From assembly GCA_023853785.1 (NCBI GenBank), contig JAJIRX010000241.1:1-24473 (forward strand): a stretch of DNA of 24,473 nucleotides, written 5' to 3'. Origin of the DNA: Psilocybe azurescens. Its lineage: Eukaryota; Basidiomycota; Agaricomycetes; Agaricales; Agrocybaceae. Made by a program: the position numbers and the translations under genes. Position 1 is the first letter of the stretch. Each line of letters starts with the position of its first letter. Under the pieces are notes generated by a model, which ran no database searches, was not told where the DNA came from, and saw only the letters and a program-made list of their open reading frames with translations. This document shows, one piece after another, positions 1-9,612 of this stretch.

Positions 1-4
1 AGCC

Positions 5-529
5 ATGTCTTTCGATAGGAGCTATCGACTTCGCATGAGAATAAGAGCCCGCCTCAATCAAATGCCAATTTATTCCCAGAGCCGTACAAGAAAGGACCCT
101 TGCAATGGACGCCGATGTTATGACCACCAGGAACAAACGAGCCTTATGAAAAAGGGGGGCTTGTTTGATAAACAAACAGGGACATCTCGCAGTAGATTGC
201 CCTCAGAAGAAGAAAAACAACAACCCATTCCCCATGTCGAAGGAGTTGCCGGGAAGAAAAAATGGACACCCAAGGACCTTCATGCCCATATCCGGGAGTT
301 GAACATGGAGGAAAGAGAGGAACTGGCAAGTTTGGCGATGGGAAACCAGGAGGAGGATAACAACACTGAGGATTTTAAACGGAGAACCGAATCGACGCCG
401 GTCTCTCCACGATTAGGCATCTATTCTGTATTTATGGCTACACTTGAGAATAAATCTATGCATTTACCGATTTCTTTCTCTGCCATAAAAACGGAAAGCC
501 ACAAATCGTCAAACCTTGGGTCTAATTGA
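5..529 (+). pseudogene. Gag C-terminal remnant of the Ty3/gypsy element
   Basis: An open frame of 174 codons that enters from the left edge, so its true start is not visible. Residues around 48–70 occupy the place where a CCHC zinc knuckle is expected, but the Cys and His positions are replaced, which would abolish nucleic-acid binding by the nucleocapsid. The following segment, about residues 85–115 (KKWTPKDLHAHIRELNMEER), resembles the linker between knuckle and protease in agaricomycete gypsy elements. The protease motif that follows is in a different frame, so at least one indel separates gag from pol here, or the two are normally joined by a frameshift. Confidence 0.6.
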
Positions 530-900
530 CTCTGGAGCTGGTGGAAAATTCATCGACCAAAACTACGCTAGAAAACTAGGACCGAACAAAAAAACCTGAA
601 GAGGAGCCTCACGGTACAACGTAGACGGAACTCTAACAAGAAAGAATCTCTACCAGAACGTAGACGAACTCTCAAAGAAAGTGAACATCTCTACTTTCGT
701 AGAACTCAATCTCACTATCGGGAACAGAACGAACAAGGAAATTCTATTTGTCTCTGGATTAGGACGACAAAAAATTATTCTAGGACTACCTTGAGCTTCA
801 GAAAACGGGGAAACCCGACATTGATTGGGAAACTGGAAAAGTTAAATGGAGAGTTTCCAAATCTATCCGCACCACTACTGTGGAAGAAGAACTGGAAGAA
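505..900 (+). pseudogene. Retropepsin-like aspartic protease remnant
   Basis: The active-site motif DSGAGGKFI begins at 528–530 in frame with an upstream TLGLI, a good match to the retroviral-type protease D-S/T-G-A signature. Downstream, fragments NVDGT (about 620–640) and KIILGLP (about 770–795) mark the flap and the C-terminal strand typical of gypsy proteases. Stops lie at 596–598 and directly after KIILGLP, where the family normally has Trp, so the domain is not translatable as one piece. Family role: release of mature Gag and Pol proteins from the polyprotein. Confidence 0.75.
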
Positions 901-1119
901 ACTGAACTCATCATGACACCACGGACGCCCCACTCAAGACTTCAACACTTTGGTAATAGATTTTATCGAAGCCAAAGACTCCAAAGAATTGGACCAGGCA
1001 TGGATCAACGCGAAAACTACGGCTTCACAAACTCTGGCAATGGAACACGAAAATAGGACACCCGCTAAGCCTCTGGAAGAACTATTCCCCGGGACCCTCC
1101 AACGACTATCTCGGACTTT

Positions 1120-2040
1120 TTGACAAAAGCAGCAGATCGATTTCCCATCTCAAGACCCTGGGACCACAAAATCGAACTGGAAACCTGGAATTCAAACCCG
1201 GGGAAACCATGCAAGGTCTACAGCCTCACCCCGGAAGAACAAATCGAACAGGACAAATTTCTTAAAGAAATGCTAGACAAAGGATATATCGTCAGATCAG
1301 AATCAGACATTGCTTCCTTTTTCTTTGTAGCCAAGAAGGATGGAAAACTGCGACCTTGTCAAGACTATCGATATCTAAATGAATGGACAGTAAAGAATGC
1401 CTACCCTTTGCAACGGATCCTGATCTACTGGACAAACTCAAAGGAGCAAAATTCTTTACCAAACTGGACATCAGACAAGGATACAACAATGTTCGCATTC
1501 GAAAGGAAGATCAACGGAAAGCTGCCTTCAAAAACAAATTGAGGTCTCTTTGAACCCACAGTTATGTTCTTCGGATTATGCAATTCCCAGCCACTTTTCA
1601 ATCCATGATGGATTCGCTGTTTGAAGGCTAAATATCTGGAGGATTCGTGATTATCTACATGGACAACATCTTAATCTTTGCTGAAAATCAAGAAGATTTG
1701 GCAAGATACGAACGGATTGTCCTGCAAAGGCTAAAGGATAACGACCATACCTCAAACCAGAAAAATGCGTCTTCAGACAACGAAAGTCGAATATCTGGGA
1801 ATGATAATCGAAGAAGGAAGAATCTCCATGGACCAATCAAAACTTAAAGGAATCCGAGACTGGCCCGCACCCACCACAGTAAAGCAAGTCAGGGATTCCT
1901 GGGATTTGGAAATTTCTACCGAAAATTCATCAGGAAGTTCTCTGTGGCACAACCCTGAACGATCTCCTAAAGAAGGACAAGAAATTCGAATGGACGGACG
2001 CAGCTCAACGAAGCTTTGACGAACTAAAACGACGATTCAC
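1120..2040 (+). pseudogene. Reverse transcriptase domain, multiply frameshifted
   Basis: Recognisable blocks are [13 protein letters not shown] (1141 onward), the LTPEE segment and [20 protein letters not shown] (about 1335–1400). Fragments of the next blocks follow in other frames: YFTKLDIR-like at about 1450–1475 and a MFFGL-like block at 1560–1580. The polymerase active-site loop is at 1656–1667 and reads YMDN; the family has YMDD and both aspartates bind metal, so the second is lost. Thumb-like sequence continues to about 2040. At least three frame changes plus stops interrupt it. In an active element this enzyme copies element RNA into cDNA. Confidence 0.9.
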
Positions 2041-2059
2041 AGAAGAACCGGTTCTCTCT

Positions 2060-2491
2060 ATGCCAGACCCAAGCAAACCATTTCAAATCGAATGTGACGC
2101 CTCTAAATATGCATCTGGAGCCGTTCTGACTCAACTCAATGGTAACGGTGAAAGACACCCATGTGCATTCATTTCAAAAACCTTTTCTGCGACAGAAAGG
2201 AACTATGAAATCTACGATCGAGAACTCCTGGCAATTGTACGGGCATTACAGGAATGGAGACACTACATTCAAGGATCTGAACATATGACGATCATCCATT
2301 CTGACCACAAGAACCTGACCTACTTCAGAAGCCCAAGAAACCTGAACAGACGGCAAGCTCGATGGTCATTATACCTATCCGAATTCGATCTGAAACTAAT
2401 CCATATGCCCGGAACGAAAATGATTCAATCTGATGCTTTATCGAGAAGGCCAGATTTTATACCAGACAAGACCACGATAATGAAGATGTGA
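2060..2491 (+). pseudogene. RNase H domain of the Ty3/gypsy pol
   Basis: This is the best preserved open stretch of the element, 143 codons. The metal-binding acidic residues are visible in ECDAS, in YDRELLAIV and in [10 protein letters not shown]. The segment ends with an SDALSRRPD tether that joins RNase H to integrase in gypsy polymerases. It starts at the Met of MPDPSKPF, but this is an internal polyprotein position and not a real initiation site. The domain would degrade element RNA in RNA–DNA hybrids. No lesion is visible inside it, but the surrounding frames are broken. Confidence 0.92.
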
Positions 2492-2734
2492 CTCTACTAC
2501 CGGAAGAACTTTGTCAATCTAATCGACACCGAACTACAACAAAAATCATTGATTCGGAAGAATTCGACACAGATATTGCAGAAGTCTTGAAGGCTCTATT
2601 GCAAAAAGGACCATCGAACTTACCGAACCGACCCTTGACGACTGGAAAACGGAGGAATTCAATGGGAAAATGTTATCTTTATAAAGATAAAACATATATA
2701 CCAAGAACCAAAATCTACGCCAACAAATTGTAAA

Positions 2735-3619
2735 ATCTTTTCATGATCTACCATCGGCAGGACACCCCGGAGAACTAGAAACTTACAATGCAGTAAAGAC
2801 ACATTACTGGTGGCCTAGGCTACGATCCTTCGTAAAACAATACGTCAAAGGCTGCGGAATCTGTCAACAATTCAAGATTAACAGAAATCCCTCTCACCCA
2901 TCTTTCATGCCAATTGCCGGACCAACTTCTACACGACCATTTGCAAACTGTTCAATGGACTTTCTAACCGACTTACCACCAGTTAAAAACAGCGCAGGAC
3001 AGATTGTGGATGCACTCATGGTCGTGGTAGACCATGGGCTTACTAAGGGGGTGATTTTAATACCTTGCCGGAAGAAAGGGAAACCAGGAGAGGCACTTGA
3101 CGCTGGAAGGAGCAGCTCAACTCTTACTTGACAATCTTTTCAAACGTGATTCAGACTCCCAGACAGCATTATCTCTCAGACCGAGACCCCCTATTCACCG
3201 CGAAAGGTCTTCCAAGAACTCATGAAACTCTTAGGGATCAAGTCCAAATTAACGACAGCTTATCATCCAATAGGAGACGGAACCACCGAGCGATTCAACC
3301 AAGAAATAGAAGCCTACCTATCCATCTATTGTTCTTCACACCCAACCGATTGGAACAAGTCAGTTGGAACATTAGAATTCACTCACAACAACAGAAAACA
3401 CTCCGAAGGGTCAAAACCCCGTTCGAACTCACCCTAGGTTTGTCTCCGCTGGCCATTCCACTCGCATTTGAGAACACCAAAGCCCCATCTGTGGAAGAAA
3501 AAGTCAAACATCTCCTGAGAGATCGAGAAGCGTTAGCTGCCCATGAACTTGCAAGACAAAGGATAGCCGAGCAAAAATCGACCTTCAAACCGTTTGAGAA
3601 AGAACGAAAGTTTGGCTAG
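2735..3619 (+). pseudogene. Integrase: HHCC zinc domain and DDE core, frameshifted
   Basis: The N-terminal zinc finger is intact as text: His at 2742–2744 and in AGHPGE, then the CxxC of GCGICQQ at 2853–2864. The catalytic core shows its first Asp in NCSMDFLTDLPP (codon 2958–2960), the second near 3170–3190 in an LSDRDP-like block, and the Glu in GDGTTERFNQEIE near 3285. These pieces lie in three frames with breaks near 3130 and 3410. The downstream PFELTLGLSPLAIP block and a charged helix run to 3619. In the living element this protein inserts cDNA into chromatin, guided by the chromodomain that follows. Confidence 0.9.
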
Positions 3620-3840
3620 ACTCCGCAACATCTCCACGAGGTACCATTCGAAGATGAAACCAAAACGAAGGCCCGTTCACAATCACAGAAGTCTTGGGAC
3701 CTCTCACTTACAGACTCAAAATACCCAAGATATGGAAGATCCATGACGTCTTCCACGCCCACTCTACTCATGCCATATAACGGAGACAGAAACATACGGA
3801 CCGAATTTCCCTAGACCACCACCCTCAAATCAAAAATAAA

Positions 3841-4011
3841 GAAGAACACTGGGAAGTCGAAACCATTCTGAATCACAGAAAGACAGGACGAAAACCCAAG
3901 AAAGGAAAGCAAAAATATCAATACCTTATCAAATGGACGGGATTCCCTATCTCCCAAGCAACGTGGGGGAAAAAAGATGACGCGTTTGACGACGTACAAC
4001 GAGACTCTTAA
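3841..4011 (+). pseudogene. Integrase C-terminal chromodomain
   Basis: One uninterrupted frame of 56 codons reads EEHWEVETIL, then a basic insert, then YQYLIKWTGFP, then ATW. This is the standard chromodomain layout: an aromatic residue near the start of strand 1, the Y-L-I-K-W strand and the W-T-G-F-P turn. The usual WEP after AT is WGK here. It is out of frame with the integrase text upstream. In chromoviruses the domain steers integration toward marked, often heterochromatic, chromatin. The assignment is firm; function is lost through the broken polyprotein. Confidence 0.85.
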
Positions 4012-4056
4012 AGAATACCACCAATTACACAAACTCTGATCACCGCTACCACCCTG

Positions 4057-4638
4057 ATGCCTCGCCTTCTCCGACGTATTGCCTCTTCTTTCACTCCGAA
4101 ACTCCGGGAAACAAACCAACTCGAAACCCCTATCTTTGATACCCCTCTGGCTGATCAGACTGTGGAAGAGCTTGAGACGCTGCAAAGAGAAATTCTCACC
4201 GCATACAACGAAACAATTGATCGGAAGGAGACAGCAAAACAGAACTACCGCCCAGCTGCTGCTAAAGCTGCCCATCACCAAGCCAGATCTCTACGCCTCA
4301 AACTAAATCTGGTCGAACGAGAGCTCCATTGACGCCTTCCACTGATTGCTAAAGTAGTTAAAAGGCCAAGTCGTTCTACCTCTAAACCATACCTCCAATT
4401 ACCAGAACAACGCAACATGTCTTTCATCAATACTCCCGCTGCTTCTTCCTCTTCTACTCCCGCCAACCCACGTCTGCAAGGCAAACAACCTGCCATACCC
4501 GTTACGCTCAAACACTGTCAACTCCTGAAGCCCTGGACCTCTTCACCGACGACGCCGGAATTGCCAACACCACAGGCGAACCATACGGAGACTATTGAGC
4601 CCACTGAAGTATTGGACTTCACTCCTTCTGAGGCATAA
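4057..4638 (+). pseudogene. Extra 3' reading frame between chromodomain and LTR
   Basis: A frame starting at ATG 4057 runs to TGA 4330–4332, then continues in the same frame through a Ser/Thr/Pro-rich tail to 4638. It therefore looks like one protein of about 193 residues with a single stop. The first part is helical and charged (ADQTVEELETLQREILTAYN), suggesting a coiled coil. Near 4520–4597 another frame reads more convincingly (TPEALDLFTDDAGIANTTGE), implying a further indel. Function unknown. It could be an accessory protein of the element or a displaced Gag-like segment; I do not recognise a domain. Confidence 0.45.
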
Positions 4639-4657
4639 GGAGTGTAGTACGGGGTAA

Positions 4658-5092
4658 TGTTACGACAAGTCTTTACTCTTTTTCTTTTCTCTTTTCTTTT
4701 CTTTTCTTTTCCTTTTCTTTGTCATCTTTCACATTACATCATCGTACGCTCTGATGAACTTTACTTTCACTTCCATCTTTTATAATACATCTTTTGATGA
4801 ACGTTTGATCTGTTTCTCTTATTCTTATATACATCTGCTGATGAACATTCAAACTCGTTTCAACTTGATCTGTTTCTTCTATTCTTATATACATCTGCTG
4901 ATGAACATTCGATCTCGTTTCAACTAGCTGTACAGTTCATAGTATTTATACAAGGGAGCATCTACTGTATTCTTTAGCTAGTTCTTGAGAATCCAACCTG
5001 CTTAACCTGCTCTACTCTGAACTTGAACTTGTTCTTGTAAACGACAGGGTTAGATTACGCACACTGCGTGATTCTAACTTGAGATCGTAACA
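4658..5092 (+). repeat. 3' LTR of the Ty3/gypsy element, 435 bp
   Basis: It begins TGTTACGA and ends TCGTAACA, a perfect 8-bp terminal inverted repeat with the canonical TG...CA ends, right after the pol-side reading frames and a short purine-rich stretch (4637–4657). It contains a pyrimidine tract at 4671–4720, TATA-like sequences near 4790, 4828 and 4888, and an internal tandem duplication. An LTR carries the element's promoter and polyadenylation signals. The partner LTR is outside the window, so the divergence between the two, and therefore insertion age, cannot be estimated here. Confidence 0.9.
4807..4926 (+). repeat. 60-bp tandem duplication inside the LTR
   Basis: Two adjacent 60-bp units start with gatctgtttct and contain cttatatacatctgctgatg. 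They differ at only a few positions. Each carries one TATA-like core, so the duplication doubles a promoter-like segment. Whether all copies of this LTR family have it is unknown. Confidence 0.85.
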
Positions 5093-7216
5093 TGAATGGT
5101 GTGATAATTAATATAGAAGACATACCTCTATAGACTCACAACACTTACACACTCTGTCCCTTCACAGCCAGCTTTAACATAAACTTTACATCTATATTTT
5201 ATGGGCTTCTCTTCTTTCCAAACTTCATAAACTCCAGAAAAGGAGGCTAATTTAATGGAAAAACTGAGAAAATTGGGAAAACAGATTGTTGCATATTTAT
5301 ATCATCTGAGGGTCCAGGCATAGTATATAGTTCAGGATAAGACAAAGGTACATCCTGCATTGTTGTATCATGTGTGGTGGGTTCAGAAAGAGCCTGAGAG
5401 GCATATAGTATACTGTACCATTATCACTGTTTGTTTACATCATGGTGTCATGCAGACATGTGAACTGAACATTTATGGTCAACATCACACATCACAGTAC
5501 TGAGTGAACACCCTTGGTTTGTGTTTTGAACAGGTCAAAATTCTCAACTTTTCTGTCAAAAACATGCTCTAGCTATACTCTACTATATCTAATTTATTAC
5601 AACTTCAGGCTTATATTCATGTGCATGGATAAAGCCAACAGTCAAGTAGTCAAGAACAGCGAGTTCAAGCAGTATGAGTAAGAGGAGATAAGATTCTCAA
5701 GAATTAGCTGAGGAACAATAGCAGTGTCTACTGGCTATTTAAGTGTTTTGAGTATTTATGATTATAGTACAGTATAGTCCAAGTAGGAGTCAGAACATAG
5801 AATGAGTTACTACAGAGCTGTCAATGTAAGTCAGAGTGTGAGTCAGAATGAAAATGAGTCATAATGGTATCAACAATATGATTCAGGATAGAATGAGTCA
5901 ATATATGTTCACATGATATTATCCATCATATGATAAGAAGAAAGAAAAAGAAAAGAAAAGAAAAAGAACAAAGAAAAATAAGGTGTTCATAACATAATTG
6001 ATAGGAGTGTATTTTTTGTTGGAAATAACTGAGATGCTTCAAGGCAAGCTGAGAATTATTGTGCATGGCTGGTGGGATGATGTAGTCAATTTTTTTTTCT
6101 GTTTGGTGTATTTGGGAAATTTTGCTCTCTATTTTTTCCTCTGTCAAATCCAGTTGGTTATCCGATTATTTGTCATGGCAAGTTATTCAGTATCTGGATT
6201 GTGATTTTTTGAAGACAAAAGTGTGAGCAAGGATGTTTCAGTTCTATTAATATTCCTGTCAAGGATAAACAACTCTTGTTGGGCAAAATCCAAGAGGAGG
6301 AACATACTCAAGAAGAGACAGAATTTATGAAGTGGTGAACTGCTGAAAAACAGCGTGTGGAATAAGAATCTGAACAAGAGGCTATTGCCTTGGCCCATTT
6401 TCAGAGTAACTTCAATTATCAATTTTGACTCTCAGGGACACTGGCCTCTGTGCACATTCATTAAGTGTTCATCGAGCATCAATGCTTGTAAATGAAATTC
6501 AGGAATATATATACCCAGTTAAAAAACATGGAATCTTTCTTGGAGAATCAGATCCTCAACGAGATTCCATATGCTTTGTTAAACAAGTCGCTAAATTTGT
6601 GACATGACATGAAATTGAAAGAGCGCTGTCTGCATGCAGAAAGAATTAAGGCCTGAGTCACTATCTGAGCTATCAGGTCCTATGAACACTTTTTGTCACT
6701 GTAACTATCACACTCTGATTTTGGGCACTACATAAAATGAACATTTAGCATCACACATCACAGGGCATGAATAATTGGTCATAATAGTACAGTATCTTAC
6801 ATCACAGGGCATGAATAATTGGTCATAATAGTACAGTATCTTACATCACTGCATTTTGGATAAAAAGTGCTGATGATGATGGCTCTGCATTCTGCACCAA
6901 CAAATTTTGAGCAATAGTGACTGAAACAGTGACTGAAACAGTCTCTGTCTGATTATTTGAAATCCCTGGCAGATGCTGTTTTGCTGGAGTAAGTACATGG
7001 GAAACATAGTTGATAGACCATACTTGTTTCTCATGTGGTTGTCTCTGTGGCTGACTTACTAACATAGTTTGCTTCTCCTGCCAATGTTCACTCTAGGTTT
7101 AATAGTATGCCACTAGATGCTCTTGTAGCTTATAAGAAATTGTCTTTCCATTATAGCTCACAACGCAAATTTGAAGCGTGAGAACAAAATACCGAACTGA
7201 GTTTCAATATTTGATG
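5093..7216. other. AT-rich intergenic island without an intact gene
   Basis: About 2.1 kb with clearly lower GC than the flanks, many poly-A/T runs and no long open frame. Around 6280–6420 one forward frame reads as charged helical protein-like text (KIQEEEHTQEETEFMKW, stop, TAEKQRVE, stop), and 6425–6607 is a 60-codon open frame. These look like remnants of an old coding element with accumulated C-to-T changes, but I cannot name it. No promoter, tRNA or intact repeat ends are visible apart from the 44-bp tandem repeat at 6755. Confidence 0.5.
6755..6849. repeat. 44-bp tandem repeat, two full copies plus 7 bp
   Basis: Units 6755–6798 and 6799–6842 start acatcacagggcatg and are identical by eye; a third start (acatcac) follows at 6843. 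Identity without divergence implies a recent replication slip or an assembly artefact. Confidence 0.9.
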
Positions 7217-7359
7217 TTCCCAATTGGTGTTAAGTATCCCAATTGGGCGTTAAGTGTCCTAATTGGGCGATACTTAACGCCTAATTGGGCGATAATTTGG
7301 CCCAATTAGGTGTTAAGTGTCGCCCAATTGGGATACTTAACGCCCGATTAGGCGTTAGG
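7217..7359. repeat. Nested palindrome built from an AATTGGGCG/TTAAGT motif
   Basis: A perfect 20-bp inverted repeat pairs 7230–7249 (ttaagtatcccaattgggcg) with 7321–7340. Inside it a second pair, 7272–7289 with 7301–7318, matches at 17 of 18 positions and encloses an 11-base loop. Variants of the same word (cccaattgggcg, taattgggcg, cccaattagg, cgattaggcg) recur about seven times in both orientations. It is not coding. It could be a foldback element, a decayed satellite or a protein-binding array. Confidence 0.85.
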
Positions 7360-7700
7360 ACCATTCCAGACATGACACCAGAGCCTCTTTCTAATCGTAT
7401 TTGCTCGAGTAATTAATATTACGTAGACACTTTCTACAATATATAAAGAGCTTGTTGATGTACGTAGGTAGTCGACCTTGAATACACTGCTTTACCTAGG
7501 TTCTCCCAGTGTGTCGAGACTCGTGTGAAAGCACGCCTCGTCACATATTTTTGACTATAGCTTCTCTATCGACTACACTCACTCTTCGACTCACTCTTTA
7601 TCTCTTCTCTGTCAACCCCTTGGATCCCCCCCTTGGCTTGATCACCCAAGGAGTTTTCTTTTCTTTTATCACAGCGCTTCATCTAATTGGCGGATCTTAG
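7360..7700. other. Intergenic stretch left of block A; possible LTR-like end
   Basis: No coding frame can be supported. It holds a TATA-like tatataaag near 7441–7449 and a pyrimidine-rich run around 7560–7690. The stretch ends where homology with block B begins. The sequence just before the junction (aattggcggatc) could be the end of an inserted element, but I could not find a matching left end, so this remains a guess. Confidence 0.3.
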
Positions 7701-8943
7701 CTCAATATCCTTATCAATCAGTACAAATTGTCTTGCGTTTGTACCAATCGCCAGCTGAAATTCTCGCTGGATATGATATTGACGCTCCGTGCTGTGCATG
7801 CTATGGTAAAATGATCCTTTTTATTATTATGAATATATGGGCATTCATTCATCGCAAATCAGGTAATCGAGTATGGGCGAACCATCGCGCCGTAGTGGCC
7901 ATGATGCGCCAATGCAATACAGTCGATATGACTCGTCGATCTCCCTCGTATCAAGTCAGACTGGCCAAGTATTCCCAAAGGTCTTTCGAGATCTATGTTC
8001 CAACCCTCGAGCGTTCGAAGATTGGCCCTACAGTGCGGCCGTTACAAATGTTTCTACCTGACCCAGATACTGATGCAGGACATACACAGGTCTACGAGCG
8101 CTCTATTGTGAGAACGGAGGGTCTGGCACGCCTGCTTGCATTAGAAAAACTTGCGGATGAAAATATGCGAAATACTTTTCTGCAAGGCAGGTGGCAGCTC
8201 CGAGGATGTATTTTTGCAAATGCTCTCAGCCAGCAACGCAATAGGCGTACGCGCTAAAGGTATAATGGAGATCTTAAAGGCAAAAAGGATTCTGGGATAA
8301 TTGATATGAATGATCACGACGTCGCTTCACTTCGTCTCCCATATGGGCCCAGCTGGAATGCTCGAAGAATTAACAAGTTGATTTACCAAACGGTATGCAC
8401 TCACGCTTCCCTCTTACTGCCCACTTCATGCGTACAAGATGACTGCAGGACCTTGGGATGAATTGTAATGATACTCGACTTTCATCGTCGTGAAGGTTAT
8501 TAAGTTGTTCTTTTAATAGTCACTTTGAATCGCAAGAACAAAGGTCGGCGATTGCATCGTCAGCATGGTTCGTTTGGCACAGTTGAAGAATGTATGGAAG
8601 ACTGTTGCGGGGTGTGTAACTATTATGATTGTGGTCTTATATACATCCTGACGGATGCATAGACCTGTAGTAAACCCTGGGCTTGGGCTTCGGTGGAGGG
8701 TTCGGCGGCAGCTTTGGGGCGGGAGCGTGAATGTCACTGTCGCTGCTCCCGGAGAATGGCGCTTAGGCCACGCTTGAGGGCTCAGGCTCGGAACGCACAT
8801 GCGCCCGGTGGTGGTGGGTTGGAAGAAAATTCGCTAGAGATGGAGGAGGGGAGAAGGAGACGCAAAGGCAGAGGGAGGAGAGGGAGGAGCGGAGGATGAG
8901 CATGGTGTTCCAGTATGTCGCTCTAGGGCCTGATGAGGTTTAG
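7701..8943 (+). pseudogene. Nucleotidyltransferase-like fungal protein, copy A, 5'-truncated
   Basis: Exons that splice in consistent phase are 7701–7805, 7863–8032, 8090–8392, 8449–8464, 8520–8611 and 8663 onward. They encode the C-terminal two thirds of the protein also present at 19290: a core with LAGYDIDAPCCACYG, then NRVWANHRAVVAMMRQCNTV, RSPSYQVRLAKYSQR, VYERSIVR and a Cys-rich end (GTVEECMEDCCG, C-x-x-C). The upstream exons with the DxD motif are missing. A TAA near 8255 interrupts the frame before RYNGDLKG. The tail ends MSMVFQYVALGPDEV at 8943 in another frame. The family resembles a protein conserved in agaric fungi with a nucleotidyltransferase-type fold; its substrate is unknown and I assign no function. 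Confidence 0.75.
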
Positions 8944-9612
8944 TAAGTAGTAAGTAGTAATATGTGTATGTATTTCGTTATTTCTTTGTCGTCGCTAAAA
9001 TGAAAAAAAAGTGGATCATATGTACTACATAAATTTGTTTGACAAAGTGATTGGGTTGGGTTGAGGCGTTGAGGCGTATCCCTGTTCTTTGCTTTTTGTT
9101 GTTTTTTTTTTTGCTGGTGGGCGACGACGGAATATAGGCCTGGCATAAAAACAAAAGTACATCTACATCTACATTGTATTGAATGAAACCCCAAACGCAA
9201 GAGGGTGGTCATGCATCACGATAAGATGAAAAGAAAAGTCGTATATATGCGCACATTATTGTTTCTACATTACTTCTCGTGGTCGTGAAAATTGGAGTGC
9301 AAGTACGTTTTATAAATCGACTCTTGTCATGATCTGATCTTGTCCCCATTCCCGAACTCCAAACCCCCACCCCGCCTACATCACATCACATCACCTCCTC
9401 CCTTTCCTCGAATAGAGTAGAGTAGATCATCGTCACCATCCACAAAACCGACCCGCACCTGGCACCCGCATCGGCATCCGCTTTTACATCACAAGAACCC
9501 AAGCCCGAATGTATGCACTGTACTGTATGCTCGCAGCTCGCAGCTCGACTCGGGGATATTGATCGTGTTTCTGTTATATATACTCTATATCATATTTGCG
9601 TTATTTTTGGGT
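8944..9612. other. Convergent intergenic region of block A
   Basis: Non-coding stretch between two genes that face each other, so it should hold both 3' ends. It contains repeated gtaagtagtaa words just after the plus-strand stop, two copies of an 8-bp gcgttgag-like unit near 9060–9077 and several poly-T or poly-A runs. It aligns throughout with 21248–21935 in block B. No RNA gene is recognisable. Confidence 0.6.

Larger units (their letters stand above)
1..5092 (+). mobile_element. Decayed Ty3/gypsy chromovirus LTR retrotransposon, right part; 5' end outside window
   Basis: Fragments occur in the order gag – protease – reverse transcriptase – RNase H – integrase – chromodomain – 3' LTR, which is the order of Ty3/gypsy elements; the chromodomain places it among chromoviruses. 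The 5' LTR, primer binding site and most of gag lie left of position 1. Every domain is interrupted by frame changes or stops, the gag zinc knuckle has lost Cys/His positions and the reverse transcriptase active site is altered, so it cannot be autonomous. The 3' LTR is structurally complete, so the loss is by point decay rather than by 3' truncation. Five bases after the LTR (5093–5097, tgaat) would be the target-site duplicate, but the matching left flank is not in the window. Confidence 0.95.

Noticed and set aside
3811..4281. 156-codon minus-strand open frame
   Set aside because: Antisense to the clear chromodomain and extra 3' frame of the gypsy element; no motif.
5093..5097. Target-site duplication of the gypsy element
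   Set aside because: The left flank is outside the window, so the repeat cannot be confirmed.
8693..8899. Separate basic protein after copy A
   Set aside because: It is the continuation of the last exon of the nucleotidyltransferase-like gene read past an indel, rich in Arg/Gly from purine-rich DNA.
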